Source of the DNA: an uncultured Collinsella sp.
GTDB lineage: Bacteria > Actinomycetota > Coriobacteriia > Coriobacteriales > Coriobacteriaceae
Assembly (NCBI GenBank): GCA_900554325.1
Contig: USHA01000029.1
Span: forward strand, 1 to 22,217
Length of the DNA: 22,217 nt
Direction of reading: 5' to 3'
Numbering within the stretch: position 1 is the stretch's first letter; each line of letters starts with the position of its first letter. Under the pieces are notes generated by a model that did not search any database, was not told the origin of the DNA, and saw only the letters and a program-made list of their open reading frames with translations. Shown here piece by piece: positions 1 to 8,745 of this stretch. Position numbers and translations under genes: made by a program.

Positions 1-125
1 CTTTCATGCAGCAGGGGCTCTCAATGTTTTTATGTCCTGCTCATATCGTCTCTGCCGGCAGTTGGGGACGCTCCTTGGCAATTGGCGCATCAGAGCGCTC
101 GGACATACAGTTTTTCGATTCCGTA

Positions 126-156
126 TGTATATATGCGCGTTAATGGGTTATAAAAT
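126..156 (+). promoter_or_regulatory. Candidate htpG promoter
   Basis: A TATAAA/TATAAAAT box lies at 149-156, about 85 bases before the htpG start, in an AT-rich patch. The sequence 17 bases upstream (126-131) is a poor -35. No CIRCE (TTAGCACTC-N9-GAGTGCTAA) or HAIR (CTTGAGT-N7-ACTCAAG) heat-shock operator is visible. A 6-bp inverted repeat ACATAC (103-108) / GTATGT (123-128) lies just upstream and could bind a regulator. The rest of 1-148 holds no gene that I can see. Confidence 0.3.
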
Positions 157-185
157 CTAAGTCTGAACATAGCAGGTCTGCGATG

Positions 186-210
186 CGGCTCGGGCGACCG
201 AGCCGTTTTT
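186..210 (+). terminator. GNRA-capped hairpin with T-run in the htpG leader
   Basis: A perfect 8-bp stem CGGCTCGG (186-193) / CCGAGCCG (198-205) is closed by a GCGA tetraloop (GNRA class) and followed by TTTTT (206-210). It has the form of an intrinsic terminator. It lies between the candidate -10 box and the htpG ribosome binding site (AAAGGA, 229-234), so it may be a leader attenuator, a stabilising 5' hairpin, or the terminator of a gene upstream of the window. The structure is seen directly; its role is inference. Confidence 0.55.
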
Positions 211-240
211 GCGGACAGGGGTAGCGCGAAAGGACTGCAC

Positions 241-2265
241 ATGCGTCAATTTAAGACCGAGAGCAAAAAACTGCTCGACCTCATGATCAACTCCATCTAC
301 ACCAATAAAGAAATCTTCCTGCGCGAGCTTATCTCTAACGCGAGCGACGCCGTCGACAAGCTCAACTTTAAGAGCCTGCAGGACCCGAGCGTCAAGATCG
401 ACCAGGGCGACCTGGCCATTCGCGTCTCCTTTGATAAAGACGCCCGCACCATTACCATCTCGGATAACGGCATTGGCATGACCGCCGAGGAGCTGGAGCG
501 CAATCTGGGCACCATCGCCCATTCCGGCTCCGAGGAGTTTAAGACCGAGAACGCCGAGCAGCAGGGCTCCGATGTCGACATCATCGGTCAGTTTGGCGTG
601 GGCTTCTACTCGGCTTTTATGGTCGCCAGCCATGTGAAGGTCGTCAGTCGCGCCTACGGCGAGGATGTCGCCCATGTGTGGGAATCCGACGGTCTTGAGG
701 GCTACACCATCGAGGACGGCGAGCGCGCCGAGCACGGTACCGATGTCATCCTGACGCTGCGCGAGAACGAGAAGCTCGATGCCGACGGCGAGGCCGAGAC
801 CTACGATCGCTTCCTGACCGAGTGGGGTCTCAAGAGCCTGATTCAGCAGTACAGTAACTATGTGCGTTACCCGATCCAGATGATGGTGTCCAAGAGCCGC
901 CAGAAACCCAAGCCCGAGGACGCCGGCGACGATTACAAGCCCGAGTACGAGGACTACCAGGAGCTCGAGACCGTCAATTCCATGACACCGATCTGGAAGA
1001 AGCACAGCTCCGATGTCGAGCAGAAGGACTACGACGAGTTCTACAAGTCCACGTTCCACGACTTTGACGATCCTGCGCGCACCATCAGCTTCCACGCCGA
1101 GGGCACGCTCGAGTATGACGCCCTGCTGTTTGTGCCGGGACGCGCGCCGTTCGATCTGTACAGCAAGGACTACGAGAAGGGTCTGGCGCTCTACAGCTCC
1201 AACGTCCTGATCATGGAGAAGTGCGACGACCTGCTGCCCGACTACTACAACTTTGTCCGCGGCGTCGTGGATTCCGCCGACGTGTCGCTCAACATCTCGC
1301 GCGAGACGCTGCAGCAGAACCGTCAGCTCAAGGCCATCGCCAAGCGTGTGGAAAAGAAGATTACCGCCGACCTTGAGGATATGCGTGACAACGACCGCGA
1401 GGCCTACGAGAAGTTCTTTGAGAACTTTGGCCGCGGTCTTAAGTACGGCATCTACTCGAGCTATGGCATGAAGGCCGATGAGCTCGCCGACCTGTTGCTG
1501 TTCTGGTCTGCCAAGGAACAGAAGATGATTACCCTGGCCGAGTATGCCAAGGGCATGCCTGAGGATCAGAAGGCCATCTACTACGCCGCCGGCGACTCGC
1601 GTGAGCGCTTGGCCAAGATGCCCGTGGTAAAGGGCGTGCTCGACCGCGGCTATGACGTGCTGCTGCTGACGCAGGATGTGGATGAGTTCACGTTCCAGGC
1701 TATGCGTGAGTACGTTGCCGCCGATATGCCCAAGATCTACGAGGACGATGCTGCCCGCGAGGCTGCCGAGAAGGCTGTGGCCGACGGTGCCGAGCCCGAG
1801 GTCGAGGATCGTCATCTAGAGCTCAAGAACGTTGCGACCGGTGATCTTGACCTGGCGACCGAGGACGAGAAGAAGGAGGCCGAGGACGCCACCAAGGAGA
1901 ACGAGGACCTCTTTAGCGCTATGAAGGAGGCGCTCGGTGACAAGGTCGAGAAAGTCGCCGTCTCCGCGCGCCTGACCGATGCCCCCGCTTGTATCACCAC
2001 CGAGGGCCCACTTTCGCTCGAGATGGAGAAGGTGCTCCAGAAGGGACCCGAGGGCGCGCCCGACGGCATGCCCAAGAGCCAACGCGTGCTCGAGCTCAAC
2101 GCCAAGCACCCGGTCTTTGACAAGCTTGTCGCTGCCCAGAAGGCAGGCGACGCCGACAAGATCAAGCAGTACTCCGGTCTGCTCTATGACCAGGCTCTGC
2201 TGGTCGAGGGCATTTTGCCCGAGGACCCCGTTGCCTTCGCGGCGGCTGTTTGCAACTTGATGTAG
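241..2265 (+). CDS. htpG: Molecular chaperone HtpG (bacterial Hsp90)
   Basis: ATP-dependent Hsp90-family chaperone, a cytosolic homodimer that remodels client proteins with DnaK. The N-terminal GHKL ATPase domain carries all the family motifs: RELISNASDA (residues 28-37, with E29 the likely catalytic Glu and N33 the Mg-binding Asn), DNGIGM (75-80), GTIAHSGSEEF (90-100) and GQFGVGFYSAF (116-126). The middle domain follows (FVPGRAPFDLY; the NVLIMEKCDDLLPDYYNFVRG segment), then a C-terminal dimerisation domain. At 674 aa it is about 50 aa longer than E. coli HtpG (624 aa). Part of the excess is a very acidic, Lys/Glu-rich stretch around residues 500-560. The ATG is preceded by AAAGGA at 229-234. 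It is a single-gene unit with a hairpin on either side. The identification is secure. Confidence 0.97.
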   Translation: MRQFKTESKKLLDLMINSIYTNKEIFLRELISNASDAVDKLNFKSLQDPSVKIDQGDLAIRVSFDKDARTITISDNGIGMTAEELERNLGTIAHSGSEEFKTENAEQQGSDVDIIGQFGVGFYSAFMVASHVKVVSRAYGEDVAHVWESDGLEGYTIEDGERAEHGTDVILTLRENEKLDADGEAETYDRFLTEWGLKSLIQQYSNYVRYPIQMMVSKSRQKPKPEDAGDDYKPEYEDYQELETVNSMTPIWKKHSSDVEQKDYDEFYKSTFHDFDDPARTISFHAEGTLEYDALLFVPGRAPFDLYSKDYEKGLALYSSNVLIMEKCDDLLPDYYNFVRGVVDSADVSLNISRETLQQNRQLKAIAKRVEKKITADLEDMRDNDREAYEKFFENFGRGLKYGIYSSYGMKADELADLLLFWSAKEQKMITLAEYAKGMPEDQKAIYYAAGDSRERLAKMPVVKGVLDRGYDVLLLTQDVDEFTFQAMREYVAADMPKIYEDDAAREAAEKAVADGAEPEVEDRHLELKNVATGDLDLATEDEKKEAEDATKENEDLFSAMKEALGDKVEKVAVSARLTDAPACITTEGPLSLEMEKVLQKGPEGAPDGMPKSQRVLELNAKHPVFDKLVAAQKAGDADKIKQYSGLLYDQALLVEGILPEDPVAFAAAVCNLM

Positions 2266-2295
2266 TTCGGGGATACGGCACCGTAACTAGATTAG

Positions 2296-2365
2296 AACGA
2301 GAGTGGATAATCTCCCACTTTTGGCTCGAATGCGGGCTTGAAGTGGGAGATTTTCCACTCTCGTT
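2296..2365 (+). repeat. Long hairpin after htpG (25-bp arms)
   Basis: The arms at 2296-2320 and 2341-2365 are complementary at 24 of 25 positions (one T:T mismatch), around a 20-base loop. The right arm runs into TTTCCTTTTG. It may serve as the htpG terminator, but the arms are longer and less GC-rich than a normal terminator stem and the following T-run is interrupted. This makes a dispersed hairpin repeat a real alternative. Confidence 0.6.
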
Positions 2366-2375
2366 TCCTTTTGAA

Positions 2376-2400
2376 TGATTCCTCCGTCCCCAAGGGATCA
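2376..2400. repeat. Partial copy of a CCTCCGTCCCC repeat
   Basis: The 20 bases at 2381-2400 match 11609-11628 at 18 of 20 positions, both containing CCTCCGTCCCCAA followed by GATCA. At 11598-11661 the motif forms a complete hairpin; here only one arm is present. It appears to be a decayed or half-copy of the same intergenic element. The rest of 2401-2577 holds a possible promoter and no gene that I can support. Confidence 0.5.
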
Positions 2401-2446
2401 ATTATTTGTCGGGGTTGTGGTTTTGTGACCTGCTGAAATTAAAGAT

Positions 2447-2485
2447 ACTGTACAACTGTACGTTAATTCGTCTTCGTAGTATATT
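2447..2485 (+). promoter_or_regulatory. Candidate promoter and operator for the YhgE/Pip operon
   Basis: An inverted repeat GTACA-AC-TGTAC (2450-2461), also readable as a direct repeat ACTGTAC twice (2447-2453, 2455-2461), lies where a -35 box would be relative to TATATT at 2480-2485. Repressor sites commonly overlap promoters in this way. No regulator gene is adjacent. The palindrome is seen directly; the promoter role is inference. Confidence 0.35.
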
Positions 2486-2577
2486 GCTACCCGCAAAACT
2501 CAATACCATTGTGCTCTGAGACGCTAAAGCGCCTACGTACAATGGTTATCAATAGTACGATTCGATTCAACGACAGG

Positions 2578-5358
2578 ATGGATGGTCCAAGCGTGAGTCT
2601 CGGCAGCAAACTATCCAATGCAAAGGTCTCCTTTGCGATATTTAAGCGCGACATTAAGCGACTGCTTGTGAACCCCGTCGCCTTGGTGGTTACCCTTGGC
2701 GTGTGCGTTATTCCCTCGCTGTATGCCTGGTACAACATCGTGGCCAACTGGGATCCGTACGGAAACACCCAGGGCATCAAGATTGCCATCGCCAACAACG
2801 ATCGGGGCACCCAAAACGACCTGGTGGGCGAGCTCAACGCGGGCGATCAGGTCGTCGATCAGCTCAAGGAGAACGATCAGCTGGGCTGGACCTTCGTCGA
2901 TTCTGCGGCCGATGCCAAAGAGGGCGTCGAGAGCGGTGAGTACTATGCGGCCATCGTAGTCCCCAAGAACTTCTCGGATAACCTGGTTTCGATGCTCGAC
3001 GGCAACTACCATCAGCCCAAGCTTACGTACTACGTCAATGAGAAGAAGAGCGCTATTGCGCCCAAGGTTACCGACACCGGTGCAAACACCATCGAGGAGC
3101 AGATCAACTCGGAATTTGTCTCCACGGTGGGCGAGACCGTTGCCAGTATTGCCAAGGATGCCGGAGTCGATTTAAAGGACAAGGCAACCCAGACTCAGGA
3201 TTCGTTGGCCGGTTCGGTATCAGAGGCTTCCGATACGTTGGGCGAAGTGCGTGATTCGATTGGCGACATGAATGCCGCCATCGATAAGACGAGTGGTTCC
3301 ATTGCCTCGGCAGATGCGGCACTTGCCGGTCTGCAGGGTCAGGCGCCGTCGCTGACGCAGGCGATCTCCCAGGGCAATGACCTGCTGGGCGAGGCTCGCG
3401 CCACGGCGGGCAACTCTGTCGCCTCGCTCTCCAAGGCGCTCTCGGAAGGCAGCCTTGCGCTCACCAAGACGTCAGCCTCCGCAAACGCTGCGATTGGCAA
3501 GCTGACGGGCACGGTCGCATCTACGACTACCCGTATCGACAACTCGCTTGAGTCTCTCCAAGCGACGATCGACCACAATAAGGCCGTTATCGGGCACTTG
3601 GAAATTCTCGTCAATGACACGTCGACAGGTTCCAAGGAAATTGACGCGCGCATTGTATCGATCATCGATTTGCTCCGCGAGCAGAATGAAAAGCTTCAGA
3701 GCATCAAGGACGGTCTGTCTGCGCAGTCGAGCGCCATGGCGAATGACGCTGCGGCTGTCTCGGGTGCCAGCGACGCTATCAATAATGCAATTCAGACCGG
3801 TGCGACCAACCTTGGCCAGGCTCAGACGGACCTGGGTCAAAACGCGCTGCCGAAGGTCTCGAGCGCACTTGATTCGTTTGCCGCCGTCTCGGGTGATCTG
3901 ACGGGAATCGTGTCTGGCCTCACGCCTACTATTGCAAGTGCGCGCGGTACACTTTCGCAACTCAACGCCACGCTCGGTCAGGCCAAGACCACGCTGTCCC
4001 AGACCGATGCCTCGCTTGCCAAGGTCCAGGACAAGCTCGCAACCGCCGCCAACGACATCGCGGCGCTACAGACCTCCGAGTCCATGGGCGAGCTGGCCGG
4101 CCTGATGGGCGTCGACGTCGATGATGTTGCAGACTTCATGGCATCTCCGGTCGAGCTGACCTCAAAGTCAATTTACCCGGTCAAGAGCTTTGGTTCGGGC
4201 ATTGCCCCGTTCTATACCAATCTGGCGCTGTGGGTGGGCGGCTACGTGCTTATCGCCATCTACAAGCTCGAGGTCGACCGCGAAGGCATCGGCAGCTTTA
4301 CCGCGCGTCAGGGCTACTTTGGCCGCTGGTTGCTCCTGGTGATCCTGGGCGCGTTGCAGGCCATCATCGTTACGGTAGGCGATCTGGTGATCGGCGTGCA
4401 GTGCGTCAGCCCGCTGCTGTTCGTGCTGGGCGGCATCGCCATCTCGTTCACCTACGTCAATATCATCTATGCGCTGTCCACCACGTTTAAGCATATCGGC
4501 AAGGCTATCGGCGTCATTCTGGTTATCGTGCAGATCCCGGGTTCGTCGGGCATGTACCCCATCGAGATGATGCCAGGCTTCTTCCAGTGGCTGCACCCGC
4601 TGCTGCCCTTTACCTACGGCATCAATCTGCTGCGCGAGACGGTCGGCGGCATGTACTCGTTCAACTACCTGTTTAACCTGTGCATTCTGGGCGTGTTCTT
4701 GATCGTGGCGCTCTTTATCGGTCTGCAGCTGCGTCCGCTGCTGCTCAACCTTAACCTGCTCTTTGATAAACAGCTTTCCACGACCGGTATGATGATTTGC
4801 GAGTCCAACGACCTGCCGCGCCAGCGCTACTCGCTGCGCACGGCCATGCGTGTCATGCTCGATTCCGATTCGTACCGTCGCGAACTGCTCGATCATGCGG
4901 TCGCCTTTGAACATCGCTACCCGTACTACATCAAGGGCGGTTTTGCCGCCGTGGTGGGCGTTCAGGTCCTGCTCTTTGTCCTGTCGACGGTTCTCGATAT
5001 CGACAATAACGGCAAGATCATCCTGCTTGTCATTTGGATCATCTCGGTTATTGCCATCTGCGGCTGGCTTATCAATATCGAATATATCCGCGCGAGCCTC
5101 AATACCCAGATGCGCATCTCGGCGCTTTCGGATGAGGACCTGCGTCGCGAGATGCGCGAGCACACGGCCGCCATTCCTGCCGCCCGCCACATGTTTGGCC
5201 TCAACGCCAGCGAGCGTGGTGCCAAGGGCGGCGATCAGTCCACGGGCCGCTTGCCGCATATCGGCTCGCACCATAAATCTCAGGGCAGCGACAGCACAGC
5301 CACAAATGATGGAGATACCACCGCGCTTGGCAAGCACTCCAAAGGAGGTGAGGCATAA
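2578..5358 (+). CDS. YhgE/Pip-family membrane protein with C-terminal extension
   Basis: Large membrane protein of the YhgE/Pip family, related to phage infection protein Pip and to EsaA/YueB of type VII secretion; the family's biochemical role is poorly defined. A first membrane segment (about residues 31-52) ends in SLYAWYNIVANWDPYGN, the family's N-terminal signature. A long extracellular region rich in Ala/Ser/Thr/Gln follows, predicted helical or coiled coil. A block of about five membrane segments (about residues 541-721) begins at GIAPFYTNLALWVGG. Unlike the next gene, it continues for about 200 residues, with two more membrane segments (about 781-835) and a hydrophilic His/Ser/Asp/Lys-rich tail. 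The frame is open from GTG 2509; ATG 2578 or GTG 2593 fits the paralogue's start better, and GTG 2593 has a weak GGATGG site. The start is therefore uncertain. It is co-transcribed with the next gene. Confidence 0.85.
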   Translation: MDGPSVSLGSKLSNAKVSFAIFKRDIKRLLVNPVALVVTLGVCVIPSLYAWYNIVANWDPYGNTQGIKIAIANNDRGTQNDLVGELNAGDQVVDQLKENDQLGWTFVDSAADAKEGVESGEYYAAIVVPKNFSDNLVSMLDGNYHQPKLTYYVNEKKSAIAPKVTDTGANTIEEQINSEFVSTVGETVASIAKDAGVDLKDKATQTQDSLAGSVSEASDTLGEVRDSIGDMNAAIDKTSGSIASADAALAGLQGQAPSLTQAISQGNDLLGEARATAGNSVASLSKALSEGSLALTKTSASANAAIGKLTGTVASTTTRIDNSLESLQATIDHNKAVIGHLEILVNDTSTGSKEIDARIVSIIDLLREQNEKLQSIKDGLSAQSSAMANDAAAVSGASDAINNAIQTGATNLGQAQTDLGQNALPKVSSALDSFAAVSGDLTGIVSGLTPTIASARGTLSQLNATLGQAKTTLSQTDASLAKVQDKLATAANDIAALQTSESMGELAGLMGVDVDDVADFMASPVELTSKSIYPVKSFGSGIAPFYTNLALWVGGYVLIAIYKLEVDREGIGSFTARQGYFGRWLLLVILGALQAIIVTVGDLVIGVQCVSPLLFVLGGIAISFTYVNIIYALSTTFKHIGKAIGVILVIVQIPGSSGMYPIEMMPGFFQWLHPLLPFTYGINLLRETVGGMYSFNYLFNLCILGVFLIVALFIGLQLRPLLLNLNLLFDKQLSTTGMMICESNDLPRQRYSLRTAMRVMLDSDSYRRELLDHAVAFEHRYPYYIKGGFAAVVGVQVLLFVLSTVLDIDNNGKIILLVIWIISVIAICGWLINIEYIRASLNTQMRISALSDEDLRREMREHTAAIPAARHMFGLNASERGAKGGDQSTGRLPHIGSHHKSQGSDSTATNDGDTTALGKHSKGGEA

Positions 5359-7548
5359 ATGAAGAACATCCTGCACCTGTTTAAGCGCGATGTCCAAAAC
5401 GTGTCTCGCTCCGTGATCGGCATGGTCGTCGTGATGGGCCTGATCATCGTGCCATGTCTCTATGCATGGTTTAACATCGCCGGAAGCTGGGATCCCTACG
5501 GCAATACCGGCAACCTTAAGATTGCAGTGGTCAACACCGATGAGGGTTACGAGAGCGATCTGATTCCCGTCGAGATCAACGTGGGCGAAAACGTGACGGC
5601 GACCCTGCGCGGTAACGAGAACTTTGACTGGGTTGTCCTCAACGACCGCGATAAGGCGATTGAGGGCGTTAAGTCGGGCGCGTACTACGCTGCCGTCGTT
5701 ATCCCTAAAACGTTTAGCGCCGACATGATGACGCTTTTCTCGACCGAGGTGAAGCACGCCGATATCGAGTTCTACGAGAACCAGAAGGCTAACGCCATCG
5801 CCCAGATCGTGACCGAGAAGGGCTCGAGCGCCGTCCAGAACCAGGTCAACGAGACCTTTACCGAAACCATCACGACCATCGGCCTTAAGACCGTGTCCAG
5901 CCTGCTCGACTATATGAGTACCGACCAGGTGAGCAACTTTATCGCCAATCTGTCCTCTACGCTGGGCGATTCGGTCGAGGACCTGCAGGACGTTCAGGCG
6001 AGCGCAACGTCGCTGGCGGGCGTTTTGAGCTCCACGTCCGATTCGCTGACGTCGGCGGGCGGTATGCTCAAGCAGACGGGCACCGTCGATGAGTCGACGA
6101 AGCAGCTGATGGAGCACGCCAAGAGCGGCATCAATGATTCCAAGGAAGCGCTCAAGGCCGCCAACGATGCCGTTGACGCGGCGATTGACGGAAGCGCGGG
6201 CTCGTTCGACAACGTGTCCGCCGAGCTTGCGAAGGCATTCGATGCCGCGAATCAGCATGTTTACCTTACGGTGTCTCAGCTTAACGAAGCCGCAGCGGCG
6301 CTCAATACGCGTGCTGACGATATCGATGCGATGGCCGATCAGCTCCGCAACCTTGCCGACCAGGTGAAGGATGACAAGCTCAAAGACGGCCTCAAGTCCG
6401 CTGCGACGTCGCTGGGCAGAATTGCCGTGGAGTACCGCAACAATGCGAAGGACCTGACGGCGACCGCAAAGTCCCTTTCGGACAGCATGGCGGAGGCCAA
6501 CAACTCGCGTGCCGAGGTCGACCAGGCCATCGCCGATGCCAAGGCGGGTATCTCGGGTGCCAAGTCCGACTACGATTCTACGTTCTCGGTTAAGGCCAAG
6601 GAGCTCAAGAAGACCATTTCGGGCGTTCTGGATTCCCTGAACGGTATCTCGGGTGACTTGGATAGCGCCGTGAGCGGTCTGACCGACGCCTCTGGTTCGC
6701 TCGCGAAGGGTCTCTCCAAGGCTGCAAAGCTCGTCAACAAGGCTTCCGATCAGCTGGGCGAGGCGTCGGACAAGATCAGTGCCTTTAAGGACGAGCTTGA
6801 TAGCGCTCTGATCTCGGGTGACCTGGCCACGATCAAGACGATGATCGGCAACGACCCCGAGGGTCTGGCCGTGTCGCTTTCCGGTCCCGTCGCGCTCGAC
6901 CGCAAGCCGGTCTATCCGATCCGCAACTACGGCTCGGCCATGGCGCCGTTCTATACGATTTTGTCGCTGTGGGTGGGCTCGATTGTTCTGGCGGCCATGA
7001 TGAAGGTCTCGGTTGACGATGAGCTTATCAACGAGCTCATTCCCGTGCGCCTGCACGAGATCTACCTGGGCCGTTATCTGTTCTTTGGCGGTCTGGCCTT
7101 GCTGCAGGCGACGCTCGTGTGCGCGGGCGACATTCTGTTCTTTGGCATCCAGTGCGACAACCCGTTGCAGTTTGTGCTGGCGGGCTGGGTCGCGAGTCTC
7201 GTGTTCTCCAATATCGTCTACACGCTTACGGTTTCGTTTGGCGATATCGGCAAGGCCCTCGCTGTCGTGCTGCTGGTCATGCAGGTCGGCGGTTCGGGCG
7301 GTACGTTCCCCATCGAGATGACCGGTCCCGTGTTCCAGGCGATCTATCCGTTCCTGCCGTTTACCCACGGCATCAACGCCATGCACGCCGCCATGGCCGG
7401 TGCCTACCATATGGAGTACTGGGTTGAGCTGGGTATTCTGGCGAGCTATCTGATTCCGTCGCTGGCCCTGGGCGTCGTCTTCCGCCGTCCGGTCATCAAA
7501 GCCAACGACTGGATCATCGAAAAACTGGAGTCAACCAAATTGATTTAG
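5359..7548 (+). CDS. YhgE/Pip-family membrane protein, second paralogue
   Basis: Second YhgE/Pip-family protein, 729 aa. It begins MKNILHLFKRD, then one membrane segment (about residues 15-38) and CLYAWFNIAGSWDPYGNTGNLKIAVVNTDEG, closely parallel to the preceding gene. A long Ala/Ser/Asp/Lys-rich helical region fills residues 150-510. A C-terminal block of membrane segments (about 525-715) starts GSAMAPFYTILSLWVGS and contains PFTHGINAMHAAMAG. The architecture resembles an ABC-2-type permease with a large extracellular insertion and no ATPase. The ATG follows directly on the TAA of the first paralogue, with AAAGGAGG at 5341-5348 inside that gene's end, so the two are translationally linked and probably work together. 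The substrate or partner is unknown. The family assignment is firm and the function is not. Confidence 0.88.
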   Translation: MKNILHLFKRDVQNVSRSVIGMVVVMGLIIVPCLYAWFNIAGSWDPYGNTGNLKIAVVNTDEGYESDLIPVEINVGENVTATLRGNENFDWVVLNDRDKAIEGVKSGAYYAAVVIPKTFSADMMTLFSTEVKHADIEFYENQKANAIAQIVTEKGSSAVQNQVNETFTETITTIGLKTVSSLLDYMSTDQVSNFIANLSSTLGDSVEDLQDVQASATSLAGVLSSTSDSLTSAGGMLKQTGTVDESTKQLMEHAKSGINDSKEALKAANDAVDAAIDGSAGSFDNVSAELAKAFDAANQHVYLTVSQLNEAAAALNTRADDIDAMADQLRNLADQVKDDKLKDGLKSAATSLGRIAVEYRNNAKDLTATAKSLSDSMAEANNSRAEVDQAIADAKAGISGAKSDYDSTFSVKAKELKKTISGVLDSLNGISGDLDSAVSGLTDASGSLAKGLSKAAKLVNKASDQLGEASDKISAFKDELDSALISGDLATIKTMIGNDPEGLAVSLSGPVALDRKPVYPIRNYGSAMAPFYTILSLWVGSIVLAAMMKVSVDDELINELIPVRLHEIYLGRYLFFGGLALLQATLVCAGDILFFGIQCDNPLQFVLAGWVASLVFSNIVYTLTVSFGDIGKALAVVLLVMQVGGSGGTFPIEMTGPVFQAIYPFLPFTHGINAMHAAMAGAYHMEYWVELGILASYLIPSLALGVVFRRPVIKANDWIIEKLESTKLI

Positions 7549-7611
7549 TTCAGCAACGTAAACGCCGTCGGAACATCGAGATCTTCCAACCCGATGCTTT
7601 AGCGTAGTGAA

Positions 7612-7641
7612 TTGCACGGGCTGCTTGGTTGTTGCTACAGT
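7612..7641 (+). promoter_or_regulatory. Candidate promoter for the EamA gene
   Basis: TTGCAC (7612-7617) and TACAGT (7636-7641) are separated by 18 bases and match the sigma-70 consensus moderately. They lie directly before the hairpin at 7642-7675. If this promoter is used, that hairpin would be at the very 5' end of the transcript rather than a terminator for the YhgE operon. Confidence 0.3.
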
Positions 7642-7678
7642 AGCGGGGCGTGCCGGGGGTCCGGTGCGCCCTGCTTTT
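7642..7678 (+). terminator. Probable intrinsic terminator of the YhgE/Pip operon
   Basis: The arms AGCGGGGCGTGCC (7642-7654) and GGTGCGCCCTGCT (7663-7675) form a 13-bp stem with three G:U pairs, an 8-base loop and TTTTAT following. The structure has an intrinsic-terminator shape and lies about 95 bases after the second YhgE gene. A leader hairpin of the downstream gene is the alternative. Confidence 0.5.
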
Positions 7679-7749
7679 ATTTGACCATGAGGCGGCACGC
7701 AGCCATGCGCGTGCGGACACCACGCCCAGATTGAGCGCGAGGATGCCCT

Positions 7750-8733
7750 ATGGCCCAGCATGCCACTGACAATATCGAAATGATGCCCGATAGCCCTGTT
7801 GCTCGCGAGGACCTGGGCGCGGGCGGCACCTCCCGCGGCGCCGGCGCTCGCTCGCCGCTGTTCTGGAAAGTCCTGCTGCTTTCGGTGGCAGTCGTCTGGG
7901 GCTACTCCTTTACGACCATGAAGGACGCGCTCGACACCATTCCGGTGTTCGAACTGCTCTACGTGCGCTTTCTGCCTGCGGCGTTGGTCATGTTTTTCAT
8001 CTTCCACAAGCGCATCATCGCGCACCTCAACGCCCGCAACCTTATCGTCGGACTTGGCATGGGCGCACTTATGTGGGCCGCCTACGCCCTGCAGACAGTC
8101 GGTCTGGCGCACACCACGGCGGGCAAGAATGCTTTTTTGACGGGCACGTATTGCATCGTTGTGCCGTTCGCGAGCTATTTTCTGAGCGGCGAAAAACTCA
8201 CCCGCTATAACCTGGGCGCGGCGCTGCTGTGCTTGGCGGGCATTGGCTTGGTGGCGCTCGATAGCGTTGAATTCAACATCGGTGATGTCATTACGCTGGC
8301 GGGTGCGGCCTTTTTCGCCATCCAGATGGCGGTGACTGCCAAGTACGGTCGCAAAATGGACATCAACGTCATCACGTTTTGGATGTTTGTGGGCAACGGC
8401 GTGCTGAGCCTGGCAACGTCGCTGCTATTCGAGACCCAAGCGCCTCTGTCCGTGTGGACGCCGAGCTTTATCGGTGCGATGGCGTTTCTCTCGGTGGGCT
8501 GCACATGCGCGGCTCTGCTCATCCAAAACGTCGGCCTGGCGCATGTTCCGGCCTCGACGGGTTCGCTGCTCCTTTCGATGGAGTCGCCTTCGGGTGTGCT
8601 GTTCTCGGTGCTGCTGATGGGGGAGGCGCTCACCTCGCGCCTGCTCGCCGGCTTCGCGCTCATCTTTCTTTCGATTATCTTGAGCGAGACGCATTTCGAT
8701 TTCTTGCGCCGAAAATCACACCCGCAATTGTAA
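7750..8733 (+). CDS. EamA-type drug/metabolite transporter (DMT superfamily)
   Basis: Inner-membrane transporter of the DMT superfamily, made of two EamA repeats of five membrane segments, probably ten in total over residues 40-315. Typical features are VVWGYSFTTMK in the first segment, LYVRFLPAALVMF in the second, and AYALQTVGLAHTTAGKNAFLTGTYCIVVPFASYFLSGEKLT across segments 3-4. The second half repeats this pattern (LIQNVGLAHVPASTGSLLLSMESPSGVLFSVLLMGEALT). The length of 327 aa is normal, with a hydrophilic N-terminus of about 37 residues. Family members mostly export metabolites or amino acids; the substrate cannot be read from sequence. The ATG is preceded by GAGGA (7739-7743). It stands alone between the hairpin at 7642 and the terminator at 8746. 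Confidence 0.9.
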   Translation: MAQHATDNIEMMPDSPVAREDLGAGGTSRGAGARSPLFWKVLLLSVAVVWGYSFTTMKDALDTIPVFELLYVRFLPAALVMFFIFHKRIIAHLNARNLIVGLGMGALMWAAYALQTVGLAHTTAGKNAFLTGTYCIVVPFASYFLSGEKLTRYNLGAALLCLAGIGLVALDSVEFNIGDVITLAGAAFFAIQMAVTAKYGRKMDINVITFWMFVGNGVLSLATSLLFETQAPLSVWTPSFIGAMAFLSVGCTCAALLIQNVGLAHVPASTGSLLLSMESPSGVLFSVLLMGEALTSRLLAGFALIFLSIILSETHFDFLRRKSHPQL

Positions 8734-8745
8734 ACAACTTGTTGC

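Noticed and set aside
157..1815. 552-codon minus-strand open frame opposite htpG
   Set aside because: It lies wholly antisense to a certain gene. Its Leu/Val/Gly/His-rich translation is what the complement of G/C-ending codons produces, and no domain was recognised.
4168..7410. 1080-codon minus-strand open frame opposite the YhgE genes
   Set aside because: Its Arg/His/Asp-rich translation has no family features and spans two real genes; it is a codon-bias shadow despite its length.
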